Of a stretch of DNA of 64,000 bases, positions 11,801 through 20,238 are shown piece after piece. Below the pieces are notes generated by a model. That model was not told the DNA's origin. It was given only the letters and a program-made list of their open reading frames with translations, and made no database searches. Origin of the DNA: Notospermus geniculatus (Eukaryota; Nemertea; Pilidiophora; Heteronemertea; Lineidae); assembly GCA_002633025.1 (NCBI GenBank), contig NMRB01001308.1, positions 132,508-196,507 on the forward strand. Reading direction: 5' to 3'. The translations under genes were made by a program, and so were the position numbers. Each line of letters begins with the position of its first letter. Position 1 is the first letter of the stretch.

Positions 11801-14234
11801 GAATCCTTTGCATTCATGGAGAGCAGTTCTATTGGATATTAACCTTCACCTTCATCATGACTTCAATTACAGGGTAGTTTCTTCATTGATGAGCCTTCCA
11901 AATCTCTCGTACTTCGATTCCTTGAGCAGTAAGTGTTACCATAAACTATGTTCTCTCTTGATTAGCCTTTTCAGTTCTCACTACCAGACATAGCAGTTTC
12001 TGACAAACCTTCCAAACTGATGACCCCAGTAAAATTCATAATATTTCATGTTTCTTCACGTTGACACTGAGTTTGATTGTTTCAATCTTATCCACCAATA
12101 GGTATTTCCATATCTACGACTCGGCTGATCGTCAGCCCCTCCTGGAGGCCTATCACGACCAGGCTTGCTTCTCAATGGTTGCTAGCATGAACAAGCTTAT
12201 CAGCCGTCAAAAACAGTAAGTAATGGTTCAATCAGTCATGATTATTTCTGTGGTTTGGATGGGATGACATCACTAGGGGATGAATTCTATTGCCATATAC
12301 ATTTGATAACCAAGTACGTTCATGCAGTCAAGTGGTGACCCCAAGTCAAGGCCACAGTTTGCTCGAGACTCATTCTCTTGATTTCATGTCACCTCGACTC
12401 TCTTTGTTGACATTTCCAGACAACCTGATGTCAGAGAATACATCCAAGAAAGTCGGAACCTCAAGATAATACCCGGGGAATGTATGTACACAGTTCTATC
12501 CCAGTCATTCACATCATTTGGATTTGCCTTTGATCATATCGAATAATTTCTCTCACCTGTCTCTGATCGCTTTGAGGTATTCACCATCTCACCCTGTCAT
12601 ACGCCAACAGCCGGTTGCCCTTCACTTTATACCCTTCATTTGTTTTACAGACAAGAGATGGAAGACGTTACGGAATGGCAGACTGAATGTGGTGTCGTTG
12701 TTATGCGAGTTGCCAAAGACTCAGCATGATGCGTCCAGTATGACAGTTGATATCACAGTCTCTACGGTGGGTAGGAGTTTTTCATATGAAATCTTTGAGG
12801 GCTATCACCATATAGTAGATGTAAGGCTGACTGGGGATGGGGGGGGGGTAATCTGTTCGAGAGTTTTGACCTACTTCTGTTTTCTTCCTTGCAGCCTGCA
12901 ATGATCATCTTCATGGTGACAGGTCTCTTCAAAGAGAGTAAGTAAACTCGGCGTCTGTGGTGATACAGACTTCTGATTTTGACTCCCTTCCTAAAGTATT
13001 TGTCATGTCCTCAGTATCAGTACCAGAACAATGCATGTCTGATCCTGAACCTCAACCAGTCTCTACACACTTGTGTATCTCCATTCTTGCAGCATCGACC
13101 AAAGTTACTTACCCGCCAGTCCGACACTTCAGTCGGACATTCGTCACACAACAAGTTGGAAGCGGGTAAGTGAATAACTTGTATGCCAGTATTCCACAGG
13201 CGATGTTTAGACGTGAAGCCATTCTTTGCTTCTTGTGTTACGTAAAGCCTGATCTTATAATTTGGAGATGATGATGATGTTGTGAAAGTGTTGTCTCTGC
13301 TTCTTTTCAGGTTGGTGATCAGAAATGAACTTCTGAGTATCACGAATCCCAGTCCAGATGTTGCCAAGGTAAGATATCAGAAATATCTCATGGAAAGTTG
13401 ATTTCTCATATTTGAACCACCCAAATCTTCCACTGACTTTGTATCATTATCATGCCTTTCGTTCCAGAATTTCTCAGCAACACCAATCCCAGTACCATCA
13501 ACCTCAAACCCTGTGTCTCCAGCACCCACTCCAGTCGCCAGTACATCGGCTGTCTCACCAACGGTGGTGCCACAGGTCACACCGGATGTACAGAAAGCGA
13601 TGATCGAGCAGTTCTCTCAGCAGTCTGGCATGAACGCGGACTTCTCTTCCAAGTTAGTCTGGTTTTGTGATTAATCATGACCCACAACTTTGTTCCATGA
13701 TCAATGTACCTTCTACTTGTATCTCTATGTAGGCTCACAAAGCATCCATTGTTTTCAGGTGTCTGATGGAGAACAGCTGGGATTATGAGAAGTCAGCAGT
13801 TGTATTTACAGATCTCAAGGCAAGTTTGCTGATCTCCTCATCTCAGTGTACAGTAGTTAACTGATCAGTTTGAAGTCCATCTGTGATGGCTTTATAATGG
13901 CTTTATAATCAGGAGATTAGAGTTTCCACAACAGCCTCGTTACGACAACGTTTAACGGTTCAACGAGGATTTCTTCCATTGTTAGAGCTACTTGAATCCT
14001 TGAAAAATATTGTCGTAGGCCTAACCAGGGGCCTGTTTCATAAAGTGACTTTAAGCTAATGGTACCATTAACTTCAATGCATTTTCCATTTGGTTAGCTT
14101 CAAGTCACTTTATGAAACAGGCCCCAGGCCGTTACGAAAACACACCAATATCTCCAAATCTTGTCATTTTGACTTATTCATCCAATTAATTCTAGGCAAA
14201 AGGCATGATACCACCCGAGGCATTCGTCAAATGA
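1184..14234 (+). CDS. NXF1: Nuclear RNA export factor 1 (NXF1/TAP), 23 coding exons, 645 aa
   Basis: Main mRNA export receptor; with its partner NXT1 it carries mRNPs through nuclear pores. Coding exons: 1184-1193, 2148-2276, 2446-2637, 2766-2815, 3104-3187, 3349-3456, 3781-3852, 4001-4070, 4259-4347, 4509-4616, 4888-4997, 11146-11182, 11458-11529, 11873-11928, 12102-12215, 12420-12481, 12651-12766, 12895-12937, 13093-13165, 13311-13368, 13468-13652, 13759-13819, 14196-14234. Phases agree throughout and the total is 1938 nt including TGA (human protein 619 aa). Exon 1 is tiny and encodes MYS plus one base, joining to give MYSEHDDRDG, close to the human SYSEHDDE N-terminus; an in-frame stop lies just upstream. 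Domains in order: RGG-rich N-terminus, RRM-like fold, leucine-rich repeats, NTF2-like domain, UBA-like tail. All introns are GT-AG except the last, which is GC-AG. Intron 11 is 6148 bp; the others are about 0.1-1 kb. Confidence 0.97.
1661..1774. repeat. Short inverted-repeat element in NXF1 intron 1 (MITE-like)
   Basis: TAGAATCCCC(C)GTC near 1660 is mirrored by GACAGGGGATTCTA near 1774. Arms are only 12-13 bp and no target duplication is obvious, so a chance match is possible. Nothing else recognisable is seen in intron 1 apart from several AGGCCTA words. Confidence 0.35.
3104..3852 (+). CDS. NXF1: NXF1 exons 5-7: RRM-like (RNP) domain
   Basis: Residues about 128-215. The segment opens with IPYGQKVDQDFLLQSL (human IPYGRKYDKAWLLSMI) and contains FHYDDRGQAVFFVQGK, equivalent to the human FHYENTRAQFFVED strand. 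It ends in LIINTAFGSPPPVELNDEKI, the RRM-LRR linker. Exons are 84, 108 and 72 nt, all phase 0. Confidence 0.93.
4001..11182 (+). CDS. NXF1: NXF1 exons 8-12: leucine-rich repeat domain
   Basis: Residues about 216-353. Repeats are visible as ETLSLDLSNF, IPEVEKLILSKNGI, APNLKTLDLSENQ and LEDLNLDGNPV, followed by the capping segment RAIRKRFPNIQRL (human AIRERFPKLLRL). With the RRM, this region forms the specific RNA-binding unit that recognises constitutive transport elements in retrovirus and TAP transcripts. The giant intron 11 splits the last repeat from its cap: exon 11 ends at 4997 in YLR and exon 12 starts at 11146. Confidence 0.93.
5389..5407. other. Assembly gap (19 N)
   Basis: A run of 19 N in NXF1 intron 11. 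The true gap length may differ. A single N is also present at 34763. Confidence 0.99.
5815..5904. repeat. Hairpin element in NXF1 intron 11
   Basis: Arms of about 31 bp (ATGCATAAAACATCT, then AGTGTAAAATTTCCC, mirrored at 5873-5904) flank a 27-nt loop. This is typical of a small MITE. Confidence 0.75.
6578..6709. mobile_element. 132-bp MITE, copy 1 (NXF1 intron 11)
   Basis: Terminal inverted repeats of about 50 bp start AGGCCCCTATTACATAG and continue AAGTATACGGTATACG. The element can fold almost end to end. It is related to 8762-8893. Confidence 0.85.
8762..8893. mobile_element. 132-bp MITE, copy 2 (NXF1 intron 11)
   Basis: Same length and core as 6578-6709 (GTATACGGTATACGAAAACG), but the outer ends read AGGCTTCCTTTACATAG on both arms. 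The two copies differ at the termini while each stays self-complementary. Confidence 0.85.
9426..9679. mobile_element. Large hairpin element, ~119-nt arms (NXF1 intron 11)
   Basis: Arms starting AGGGCCGACCGCA and ending with the mirrored TGCGGTCGACCCT pair over most of their length, including AGCTTCTGCAAGCGCCCGGT. The loop is GTGAGTGCACCCAA around 9545. No coding capacity is seen. A second hairpin abuts it at 9680. Confidence 0.85.
9680..9869. mobile_element. Second large hairpin element abutting the first
   Basis: Arms of about 60 nt starting GATCTGCGCACTTC pair with GAAGTGCGCAGATC at the far end, with a few mismatches. It directly follows the 9426-9679 hairpin with no spacer. Confidence 0.8.
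11342..11410 (+). repeat. Stable hairpin in NXF1 intron 12
   Basis: CATCCTCCCATCGCAGGG (11342-11359) pairs with CCCTGTGATGGGAGGATG (11393-11410) over 18 positions with a single G-U, closing a 33-nt loop. It ends 47 nt before exon 13. The intron lies at the end of the LRR-coding region. The stem is seen directly; a function is speculation. Confidence 0.75.
11458..13368 (+). CDS. NXF1: NXF1 exons 13-20: linker and NTF2-like domain (NXT1-binding)
   Basis: Residues about 354-551. After a DGSTLTPQIGFE linker comes KSLVLRFLEQYFHIYDSADR (human [20 protein letters not shown]), then LLEAYHDQACFSM, LNVVSLLCELPKTQHD and VRHFSRTFV. These are the landmark strands of the NTF2-like fold that pairs with NXT1 and contributes an FG-nucleoporin site. 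The stretch is cut into eight short exons with small introns. Intron 12 carries a strong hairpin and intron 13 a MITE. Confidence 0.94.
11570..11725. mobile_element. Diverged MITE in NXF1 intron 13 (family of 57641-57815)
   Basis: AACTCAGCCACAGAAAACTATG, GGTGAATTGCCCAT and ACTTCACGTGG occur in the same order as in the element at 57641-57815. The copy is degraded and its ends are unclear. Confidence 0.6.
13468..14234 (+). CDS. NXF1: NXF1 exons 21-23: Pro/Ser/Thr-rich linker and UBA-like (TAP-C) domain
   Basis: Residues about 552-645. A linker rich in Pro, Ser, Thr and Val leads into FSQQSGMNADFSSKCLMEN, then SWDYEKSAVVFTDLKAKG, with the C-terminus IPPEAFVK (human IPEVAFMK). This UBA-like tail binds FG repeats of nucleoporins. 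Exon 22 ends in CTCAAG followed by GCAAGT, so the last intron (13820-14195) is GC-AG; splicing there gives the conserved LKAKG junction. The stop is TGA at 14232-14234. Confidence 0.94.
13820..14195 (+). other. NXF1: GC-AG terminal intron of NXF1
   Basis: The donor is AAG|GCAAGT and the acceptor TTCTAG|GCA. This is the only non-GT donor among the 22 NXF1 introns inside the coding region. No GT near 13820 keeps the frame and the conserved UBA junction. The intron also carries a hairpin MITE at 14028-14125. Confidence 0.9.
14028..14125. mobile_element. 98-bp hairpin MITE inside the NXF1 terminal intron
   Basis: GGGGCCTGTTTCATAAAGTG at the left is mirrored by CACTTTATGAAACAGGCCCC at the right. 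The arms extend through AAGCTAA and the element folds end to end. Similar short elements are widespread in marine invertebrate genomes. Confidence 0.85.
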
Positions 14235-14666
14235 GCCGTTGATGTGTGAAGATGGTTTTACTGGAAGTCATGGTAGTGCAACCTTTAGATGGTGGACATC
14301 ATCTGGACAGATTCAGTGCAGCTAGAATTATAAGGCATATGTTGTAATTCAAGGGTTATATAATTGCTGTGTAATTTAAACTTCACATCTGTAAAGGTAG
14401 CTATTGCTTGGAATTGAGGCATAATCCAAGATGTTGGTTTGTAATGTAAATTGGAATTTTCCATTTGGCAGAAGAAACTGATGCATGTAGAGTTGGAGGT
14501 TGATGATCATTGCATTCCTTATGCGTGCAGTGTGTGTGACTGTCACCTGAGGGGCCAGGTGTGAGTAGTTTGGTTGACAGATTATGCATGCGTTTGTTCC
14601 GTTGACATTTCTTATTGTAACCCAAGGCTCACTGACAGGGAGCTCTTGTTTTGTTTCTAAAGAGGA

Positions 14667-16306
14667 AGATTCAAAGAATGTCAAATGTAAGACTTCAGTC
14701 TTGTCTTCTCCACGTTGGAGGCGACATTTTATTTGTTTGAGTTACTCAAGTGTCGTGATGATAAGTCGTTCTGACTGCGACTCAAAATATTGGTTTGATA
14801 GTTTTATTTGGAGTAGATAAAAAAATGTCGCGTGCAGGTGACATCTGTTTGGGTTGTGTTAAGTGGAACCCACTGAGTACCAGATGGGTGGGAGCACCGG
14901 AGGACAGGGTTCAGTTAGTGGTGTTGAATGATGCCTAATGAAAGCTAGTGTGGAATGATATTCATCATCATCCTTTTGAGAGCCTTCTGTAGCCATTATT
15001 AACTTCGGGCTCCTCGGCGTGGAGTTCAACAAACTTAAAATTTGGTGCCAAAAAGGAATGCTAAGCTGCAGACAGTTGAATATTGGCTGTATGAGGGAGG
15101 GTATGTTTTGTTTCTCACATTTGTTGAGATGTTACATGTATAGGTTTAAACTTCATCTTGAGTCATCCAAAATCTTTGGGTTTGTTTATGAAGTCAATTC
15201 CAGACTGACACAAATGAATGTCATAGACAGAGTTAGCTCAAATGTACTTAAAATTTTGGAAAGCTGTGCTAATGTAGAATGTGTGTTCACAGCTGACTTT
15301 CTGTTCTCTGTTGTTAGGTTCATACGGGCACCTTGTAATATACAAAGCGATGTAACTCATTGTTTTAGTGGCTGTACATAGATTGGTGATTCAATGTTTT
15401 ATCTTGTTCCGAACCCTGGCTACTGTATATTCATCACCTGTGTATAACATTCTTTTGATTTTTGCGTCTGGATGCTGGGAGGTGCATCCAGTTGTTGTTC
15501 GTAGCAAAGATCATGTCGCCGAGAGTACATCTCTCAAAAATAAACATCTCATTTTGTAAACCAGGCATTTTCTTGCCTCTTTGGTCAAAATGTAGCCATG
15601 TTGTCGTCTTTAGTGCTGTTGCTGTAGTGGATTGTGTACCAGGCTCTTGTGCAGTACACCAATAGCTATTGGTGTTGTGTTGTATCCGATATTTCCATCA
15701 GGGCTGAAGCCATAGCCAGGAGGACATTACCTCCTCCTGCCATAGCATGATTGGTCCTGGTAAGTACAGAAGAGGCCATCTTAAGGTACTCATGTTCCTC
15801 ACTTGGATGGTGTCTTTTACTTGCCCTTGCAAAGACACAAGGTACAAGGCACCACGGCTTACTGTCCCATATATGTGATGGACTGAAGAGCCAGGGATGA
15901 TTAATCCCTTATGGCCCACGATTCAAACCCGACCTGCCGCTTGCTATAAAGCGGACATGATAACCACAAGACTATCAAGTCTCCTCTACTGGTCAGCTAT
16001 TGGTCATTTCCGTTAGTGTGAACTGGCGGTTACGGACAGTATTGACTTGTCCAACATGTACGGTATATGTATACAGCTGTGCTTGTCCAGCTGGTTGTTT
16101 CAGCCATGTTGGAGTCAGTTACTCTTTTGTCCTACTCTAGAAAATGAGGACTATTGAACCAAGATGTTCATTGGTAAAATGGAGTATATTTGGTAGCATC
16201 ATTTACAGTAATTACATGTGAGCGCATTCTACAGACAAAACATCTGGAATGTTCAAGGGTTTACCCGTGATTACAAATTACCATTAACATAACTGATGGC
16301 ACAGGT
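14667..16306. repeat. Tandem duplication I, unit 1
   Basis: A stretch starting GATTCAAAGAATGTC recurs at 16413 and stays nearly identical for about 1.6 kb, to ACTGATGGCACA. A separating segment of about 105 bp lies between the units. The unit contains a SINE at its 3' side. A 120-codon open frame (15019-15381) is kept in both copies, but this follows from the overall DNA identity. Confidence 0.9.
15690..16000 (-). mobile_element. tRNA-derived SINE (copy in unit 1)
   Basis: On the minus strand a tRNA-like head (15984-15912) reads CTTGTGGTTATCATGTCCGC, then a B-box-like GGGTTTGAATC. A shared non-tRNA body (GACAGTAAGCC, CTTGTGTCTTTGCAAGGGC) follows. The same body occurs at 17440-17710 and 50890-51135. 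Confidence 0.75.
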
Positions 16307-16412
16307 TGTCACAAAAATAACTAGAACTGTGAAATTTGCTTGCAGCAAATTTGATGGTCCCTACATCAGAAAATGCAAACTGAGTGAAGAAAGGGCAAGG
16401 AGGGGTATGAAG

Positions 16413-18009
16413 GAAGATTCAAAGAATGTCAAATGTAAGACTTCAGTCTTGTCTTCTCCACGTTGGAGGCGACATTTTATTTGTTTGAGTTACTCAAGTG
16501 TCTTGATGATAAGTCGTTCTGACTGCGACTCAAAATATTGGTTTGATAGTTTTATTTGGAGTAGATAAAAAATGTCTCGTGCAGGTGACATCGGTTTGGT
16601 TTGTGTTAAGTGGAACCCACTGAGTACCAGATGGGGGGAGCACTGGAGGACAGGGTTCAGTTAGTGGTGTTGAATGATGCCTAATGAAAGTTAGTGTGGA
16701 ATGATATTCATCATCATCCTTTTGAGAGCCTGCTGTAGCCATTATTAACTTTGGGCTCCTCGGCGTGGAGTCCAACAAACTTAAAATTTGGTGCCAAAAA
16801 GGAATGCTAAGCTGCAGAGAGTTGAATATTGGCTGTATGAGGGAGGGTATGTTTTGTTTCTCACATTTGTTGAGATGTTACATGTATAGGTTTAAACTTC
16901 ATCTTGAGTCACCCAAAATGTTTGGGTTTGTTTATGAAGTCAATTCCAGACTGACACAAATGAATGTCATAGACAGAGTTAGCTCAAATGTACTTAAAAT
17001 TTTGGAAAGCTGTGCTAATGTAGAATGTGTGTTCACAGCTCACTTGCTGTTCTCTGTTGTTAGGTTCATTCGGGCACCTTGTAATATACAAAGTGATGTA
17101 ACTCATTGTTTTAGTGGCTGTACATAGATTGGTGATTCAATGTTTTATCTTGTTCCGAACCCTGGCTACTGTATATTCATCACCTAGCTGTGTATAACAT
17201 TTCTTTTGATTTTTGCGTCTGGATGCTGGGAAGTACATCCAGTTGTTGTTCTTAGCAAAGATCATGTCGCCGAGAGTACATCTCTCAAAAATAAACATCT
17301 CATTTTGTAAATCAGGCATTTTCTTGCCTCTTTGGTCAAAATGTGGCCATGTTGTCATCTTTAGTGCTGTTGTTGTAGTGGATTGTGTACCAGGCTCTTG
17401 TGCAGTACACCAATAGCTATTGGTGTGGTATTGTATCAGATATTTCCATCAGGGCTGAAGCCAGGAGGACATTAGCCCCTCCTCCCATAGCATTATTGGC
17501 CTTGTTTCTCACTTGGATGGCGTTTTTTACTTGCCCTTGCTAAGACACAAGGTACAAGGCACCATGGCTTACTGTCCTATATATGCGACGGACTGAAGAG
17601 CCAGGAATTATTAATTCCTTATTGCCTGGGATTCAAACCTGACCTGCCGCTTGCTATAAAGTGGACATGATAACCACAAGACTATCAAGTCTCCTCTACT
17701 GGTCAGCTATTGGTCATTTCCGTTCACTCAGCTTGACCATCATACCCAGCGGTTACGGACAGTATTGACTTGTCCATCATCGGCTGTGCTTGTCCAGCTG
17801 GTTGTTTCAGCCATGTTGGAGCTCAGTTACTCTTGTCCTACTCTAGAAAATGAGGACTATTAAACCAAGATGTTGATTGGTAAAATGGAGTATATTTGGC
17901 AGCATCATTTACAGTGATTACATGTGAGCGCATTCTACAGACAAAACATCTGGAATGTTCAAGGGTTTACCCGTGATTACAAAAGACCATTAACAGAACT
18001 GATGGCACA
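16413..18009. repeat. Tandem duplication I, unit 2
   Basis: Second copy of 14667-16306, differing by scattered substitutions and small indels, for example around 17480-17515 and 17720-17790. It ends about 10 bp before the next tandem duplication starts, so two independent duplications are packed end to end. Confidence 0.9.
17440..17710 (-). mobile_element. tRNA-derived SINE (copy in unit 2)
   Basis: Duplicate of the SINE at 15690-16000, carried along by the tandem duplication. tRNA-like head at 17694-17622. It has a deletion relative to unit 1 near 17490-17515. Confidence 0.72.
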
Positions 18010-18248
18010 TATTCAAAAATCGACTAACAAATTATCTAAATGTTTAGAAGAATACATCTAGGCCTATGTCTACATTGTAAGAACAGCTTAGGTGCCATGT
18101 TGTGACCCTCATTAAAAACTACACATCCTAAACATTAATTGAGACATAAAAAATGATTTCAACCTGGCAATTACAAGTCATGATCACCCAATGAAGCATT
18201 CATGTGTGTATGTATATCATCTCTACAATCGTGTTTTCTGCTGGTGAC

Positions 18249-18419
18249 CTATGTTTGTATTGAATCATAAACCGCATTCATTAACACGGTATGACGATGA
18301 TCGCGATCTGGCTGATACATCTTGAGGTCATTTGTGACGAAACTCCACGCTAACTGGTTGTGGATATCGACAAAGGTGTACTGCCCACCGTGACCGTGGT
18401 GACCAAATATAAGTTGACC
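18249..18419 (-). CDS. Duplicate of hydrolase terminal exon 8
   Basis: 171 nt encoding the same 56 residues and TAG stop as 19640-19470, including the HHGHGG box. The only changes seen are silent (for example the Leu codon in NQLAW). With 18629-18874 it forms a complete second C-terminal half. No separate N-terminal exons accompany it, so it is not a full second gene in this window. Confidence 0.65.
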   Translation of the reverse strand, partial: GQLIFGHHGHGGQYTFVDIHNQLAWSFVTNDLKMYQPDRDHRHTVLMNAVYDSIQT

Positions 18420-18628
18420 CTGAAGAAGAAAGTGAAAGCAGTTCCAAAGGTCTTCATTTGCAGAAGCTGATGCAGACTCGTAAAGGGAGCTGGGGCACTA
18501 CTGTGTCCTTCGAAACAATCTGCCGATCTCATGGTGAAGGCAAACTTGAGCTGCCATTATTACTGATGTGAAGGCTTGCTCATTAGAAAAACTTAACTTC
18601 ATATACTGTGCTTAAAATCATCACAAAC

Positions 18629-18874
18629 CTGGGGATTCTTCCTGGTCAGCATTCCCTGAGCAAACGTCGTCTCGTGGTGCAATACCAAATCAACTCGAGT
18701 TGGGCCACTATTCAGGAATTGTTTTATCGTCTTCTCCGAGAGCAGTGTTTTCCCTTCAAACTTCCCACCATTGGCAATGATTCCAAAGAGTTTAGCAAGG
18801 CCTCTTGCCGTGCCCATACCAGTCCCAGATGAGAGTGGGGTTCGACGATAATCAGGGTTGTTACAGTTGATATC
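18629..18874 (-). CDS. Duplicate of hydrolase exon 7 (possible alternative exon)
   Basis: 246 nt in the same phase (0/0) as exon 7, with intact acceptor and the same unusual GTTTGT donor. The encoded 82 residues differ from exon 7 at only two positions (V to C in DINV, T to S in LNTG). Exon 6 could splice to it without frame change. It may be an alternative 3' terminal cassette, a fresh duplicate not used, or unresolved haplotypes in the assembly. Confidence 0.65.
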
Positions 18875-19059
18875 CTGAAATGAAAATACTTCGTGTATGA
18901 ATCAGGGAAGAAACTCCTGTACTTCAACCTCAAACACTCACACAAGTCATACGCCTTTCTTTCTATAACCATCTCCTCTATCAGTAAAACCTCCTCAGAG
19001 GTACTGCTTGATTTTGAGGTCATTGAGCAGTTTTCTTGCAATCGTGTGTTAATTGAGTG

Positions 19060-19094
<35 letters not shown>

Positions 19095-19160
19095 AATAAA
19101 AATTTCCTACCTACCCAGTGATATCAAGATGGTCCCTACATTGATATGTAGGGACCATAA

Positions 19161-20238
19161 CTAACAAATTACCTAAACGTTCATCATGGACTACCATGTG
19201 TCTGTACTACCTCATACTTCGTATGCACAAACGTTTGTGCGAGCGTAGTCAGAGGGCGGAGTGATGTCACAACCCTTGAGTAGTCAAGATGCTAAACGTT
19301 AAGACCAATACATTTATGTCTACAGGTGAGGTGCCATGTTGTGACCCTGACTGACCCATCTTCCTGATCATTAATCGAGACATTAAAACATGATTTCAAC
19401 TTGGCAATTACAAGTCATGAACACCAAATGAACCATTATCTCTACAATCATGTGTTTTCTGCTGGTGACCTATGTTTGTATTGAATCATAAACCGCATTC
19501 ATTAACACGGTATGACGATGATCGCGATCTGGCTGATACATCTTGAGGTCATTTGTGACGAAACTCCACGCTAGCTGGTTGTGGATATCGACAAAGGTGT
19601 ACTGCCCACCGTGACCGTGGTGACCAAATATAAGTTGACCCTGAAGAAGAAAGTGAAAGCAGTTCTAAAGGTCTTCATTTGCAGAAGCTTATGCAGACTC
19701 TTGTAAAGGGAGCTGGGGCACTGCACTATGTCCTTCAAAACAATCTGCCAATCTCATGGTGAAGGCAAACTTGAGCTGCCATTATTACTGATGTGAAGGC
19801 TTGCTCATTAGAAAAGCAGCACTTGGCAAACTTAACTTCTTAAACTGTGCTCAAAATCATTACAAACCTGGGGATTCTTCCTGGTCAGCATTCCCTGAGC
19901 AAATGTTGTCTCATGGTGCAATACCAAATCAACTCGAGTTGGGCCAGTATTCAGGAATTGTTTTATCGTCTTCTCTGAGAGCAGTGTTTTCCCTTCAAAC
20001 TTCCCACCATTGGCAATGATTCCAAAGAGTTTAGCAAGGCCTCTTGCCGTGCCCATACCAGTCCCAGATGAGAGTGGGGTTCGACGATAATCAGGGTTGT
20101 TAACGTTGATATCCTGAAATGAAAATACTTCGTGTATGAATCAGAGAAGAAACTCCTGTACTTCAACCTCAAACACTCACACAAGTCATACGCCTTTCTT
20201 TCTATAACCATCTCCTCTATCAGTAAAACCTCCTCAGA
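19161..20238. repeat. Tandem duplication II, proximal unit (hydrolase 3' end)
   Basis: Second copy of 18020-18997, carrying exons 8 and 7 of the main gene. It is about 119 bp longer because of the insertion at 19182-19291 plus its target duplication. The intervening 18998-19160 holds a (GAAA)n run at 19063-19098 and a 30-bp hairpin (ATGGTCCCTACAT arms) near 19130. Confidence 0.9.
19182..19291. mobile_element. 110-bp MITE with 9-bp target-site duplication
   Basis: Flanked by perfect direct repeats CTAAACGTT (19173-19181 and 19292-19300). The paralogous site near 18032 has a single CTAAATGTT and no insert. Imperfect termini CATCATGGACTAC and CATCTTGACTAC are inverted, and an internal palindrome GCACAAACGTTTGTGC is present. 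A 9-bp duplication suggests a Mutator-type transposase. Confidence 0.8.

Larger units (their letters stand above)
14235..18248. other. NXF1 3' flank and intergenic DNA, largely a 1.7-kb tandem duplication
   Basis: No recognisable coding exon is found between the NXF1 stop and the hydrolase stop at 18249. The NXF1 3' UTR must begin here; candidate AATAAA signals lie at 15539-15544 and, in the second copy, 17290-17295. Most of the region is the duplicated unit described separately. Confidence 0.7.
18020..18997. repeat. Tandem duplication II, distal unit (hydrolase 3' end)
   Basis: Starts CTAACAAATTATCTAAATG and runs to CCTCCTCAGAG, matching 19161-20238 closely. It contains duplicate exons 8 and 7 and lacks the 110-bp insertion present in the proximal unit. 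Confidence 0.9.

Noticed and set aside
15912-15984. Functional tRNA gene
   Set aside because: The tRNA-like head is diverged and joined to a repeated non-tRNA body seen in three places, which is typical of a SINE.
15019-17127. 120-codon frame conserved between 15019-15381 and 16765-17127
   Set aside because: The whole 1.7-kb unit is duplicated with high DNA identity, so frame conservation is not independent evidence. No family resemblance; more likely NXF1 3' UTR or flank.
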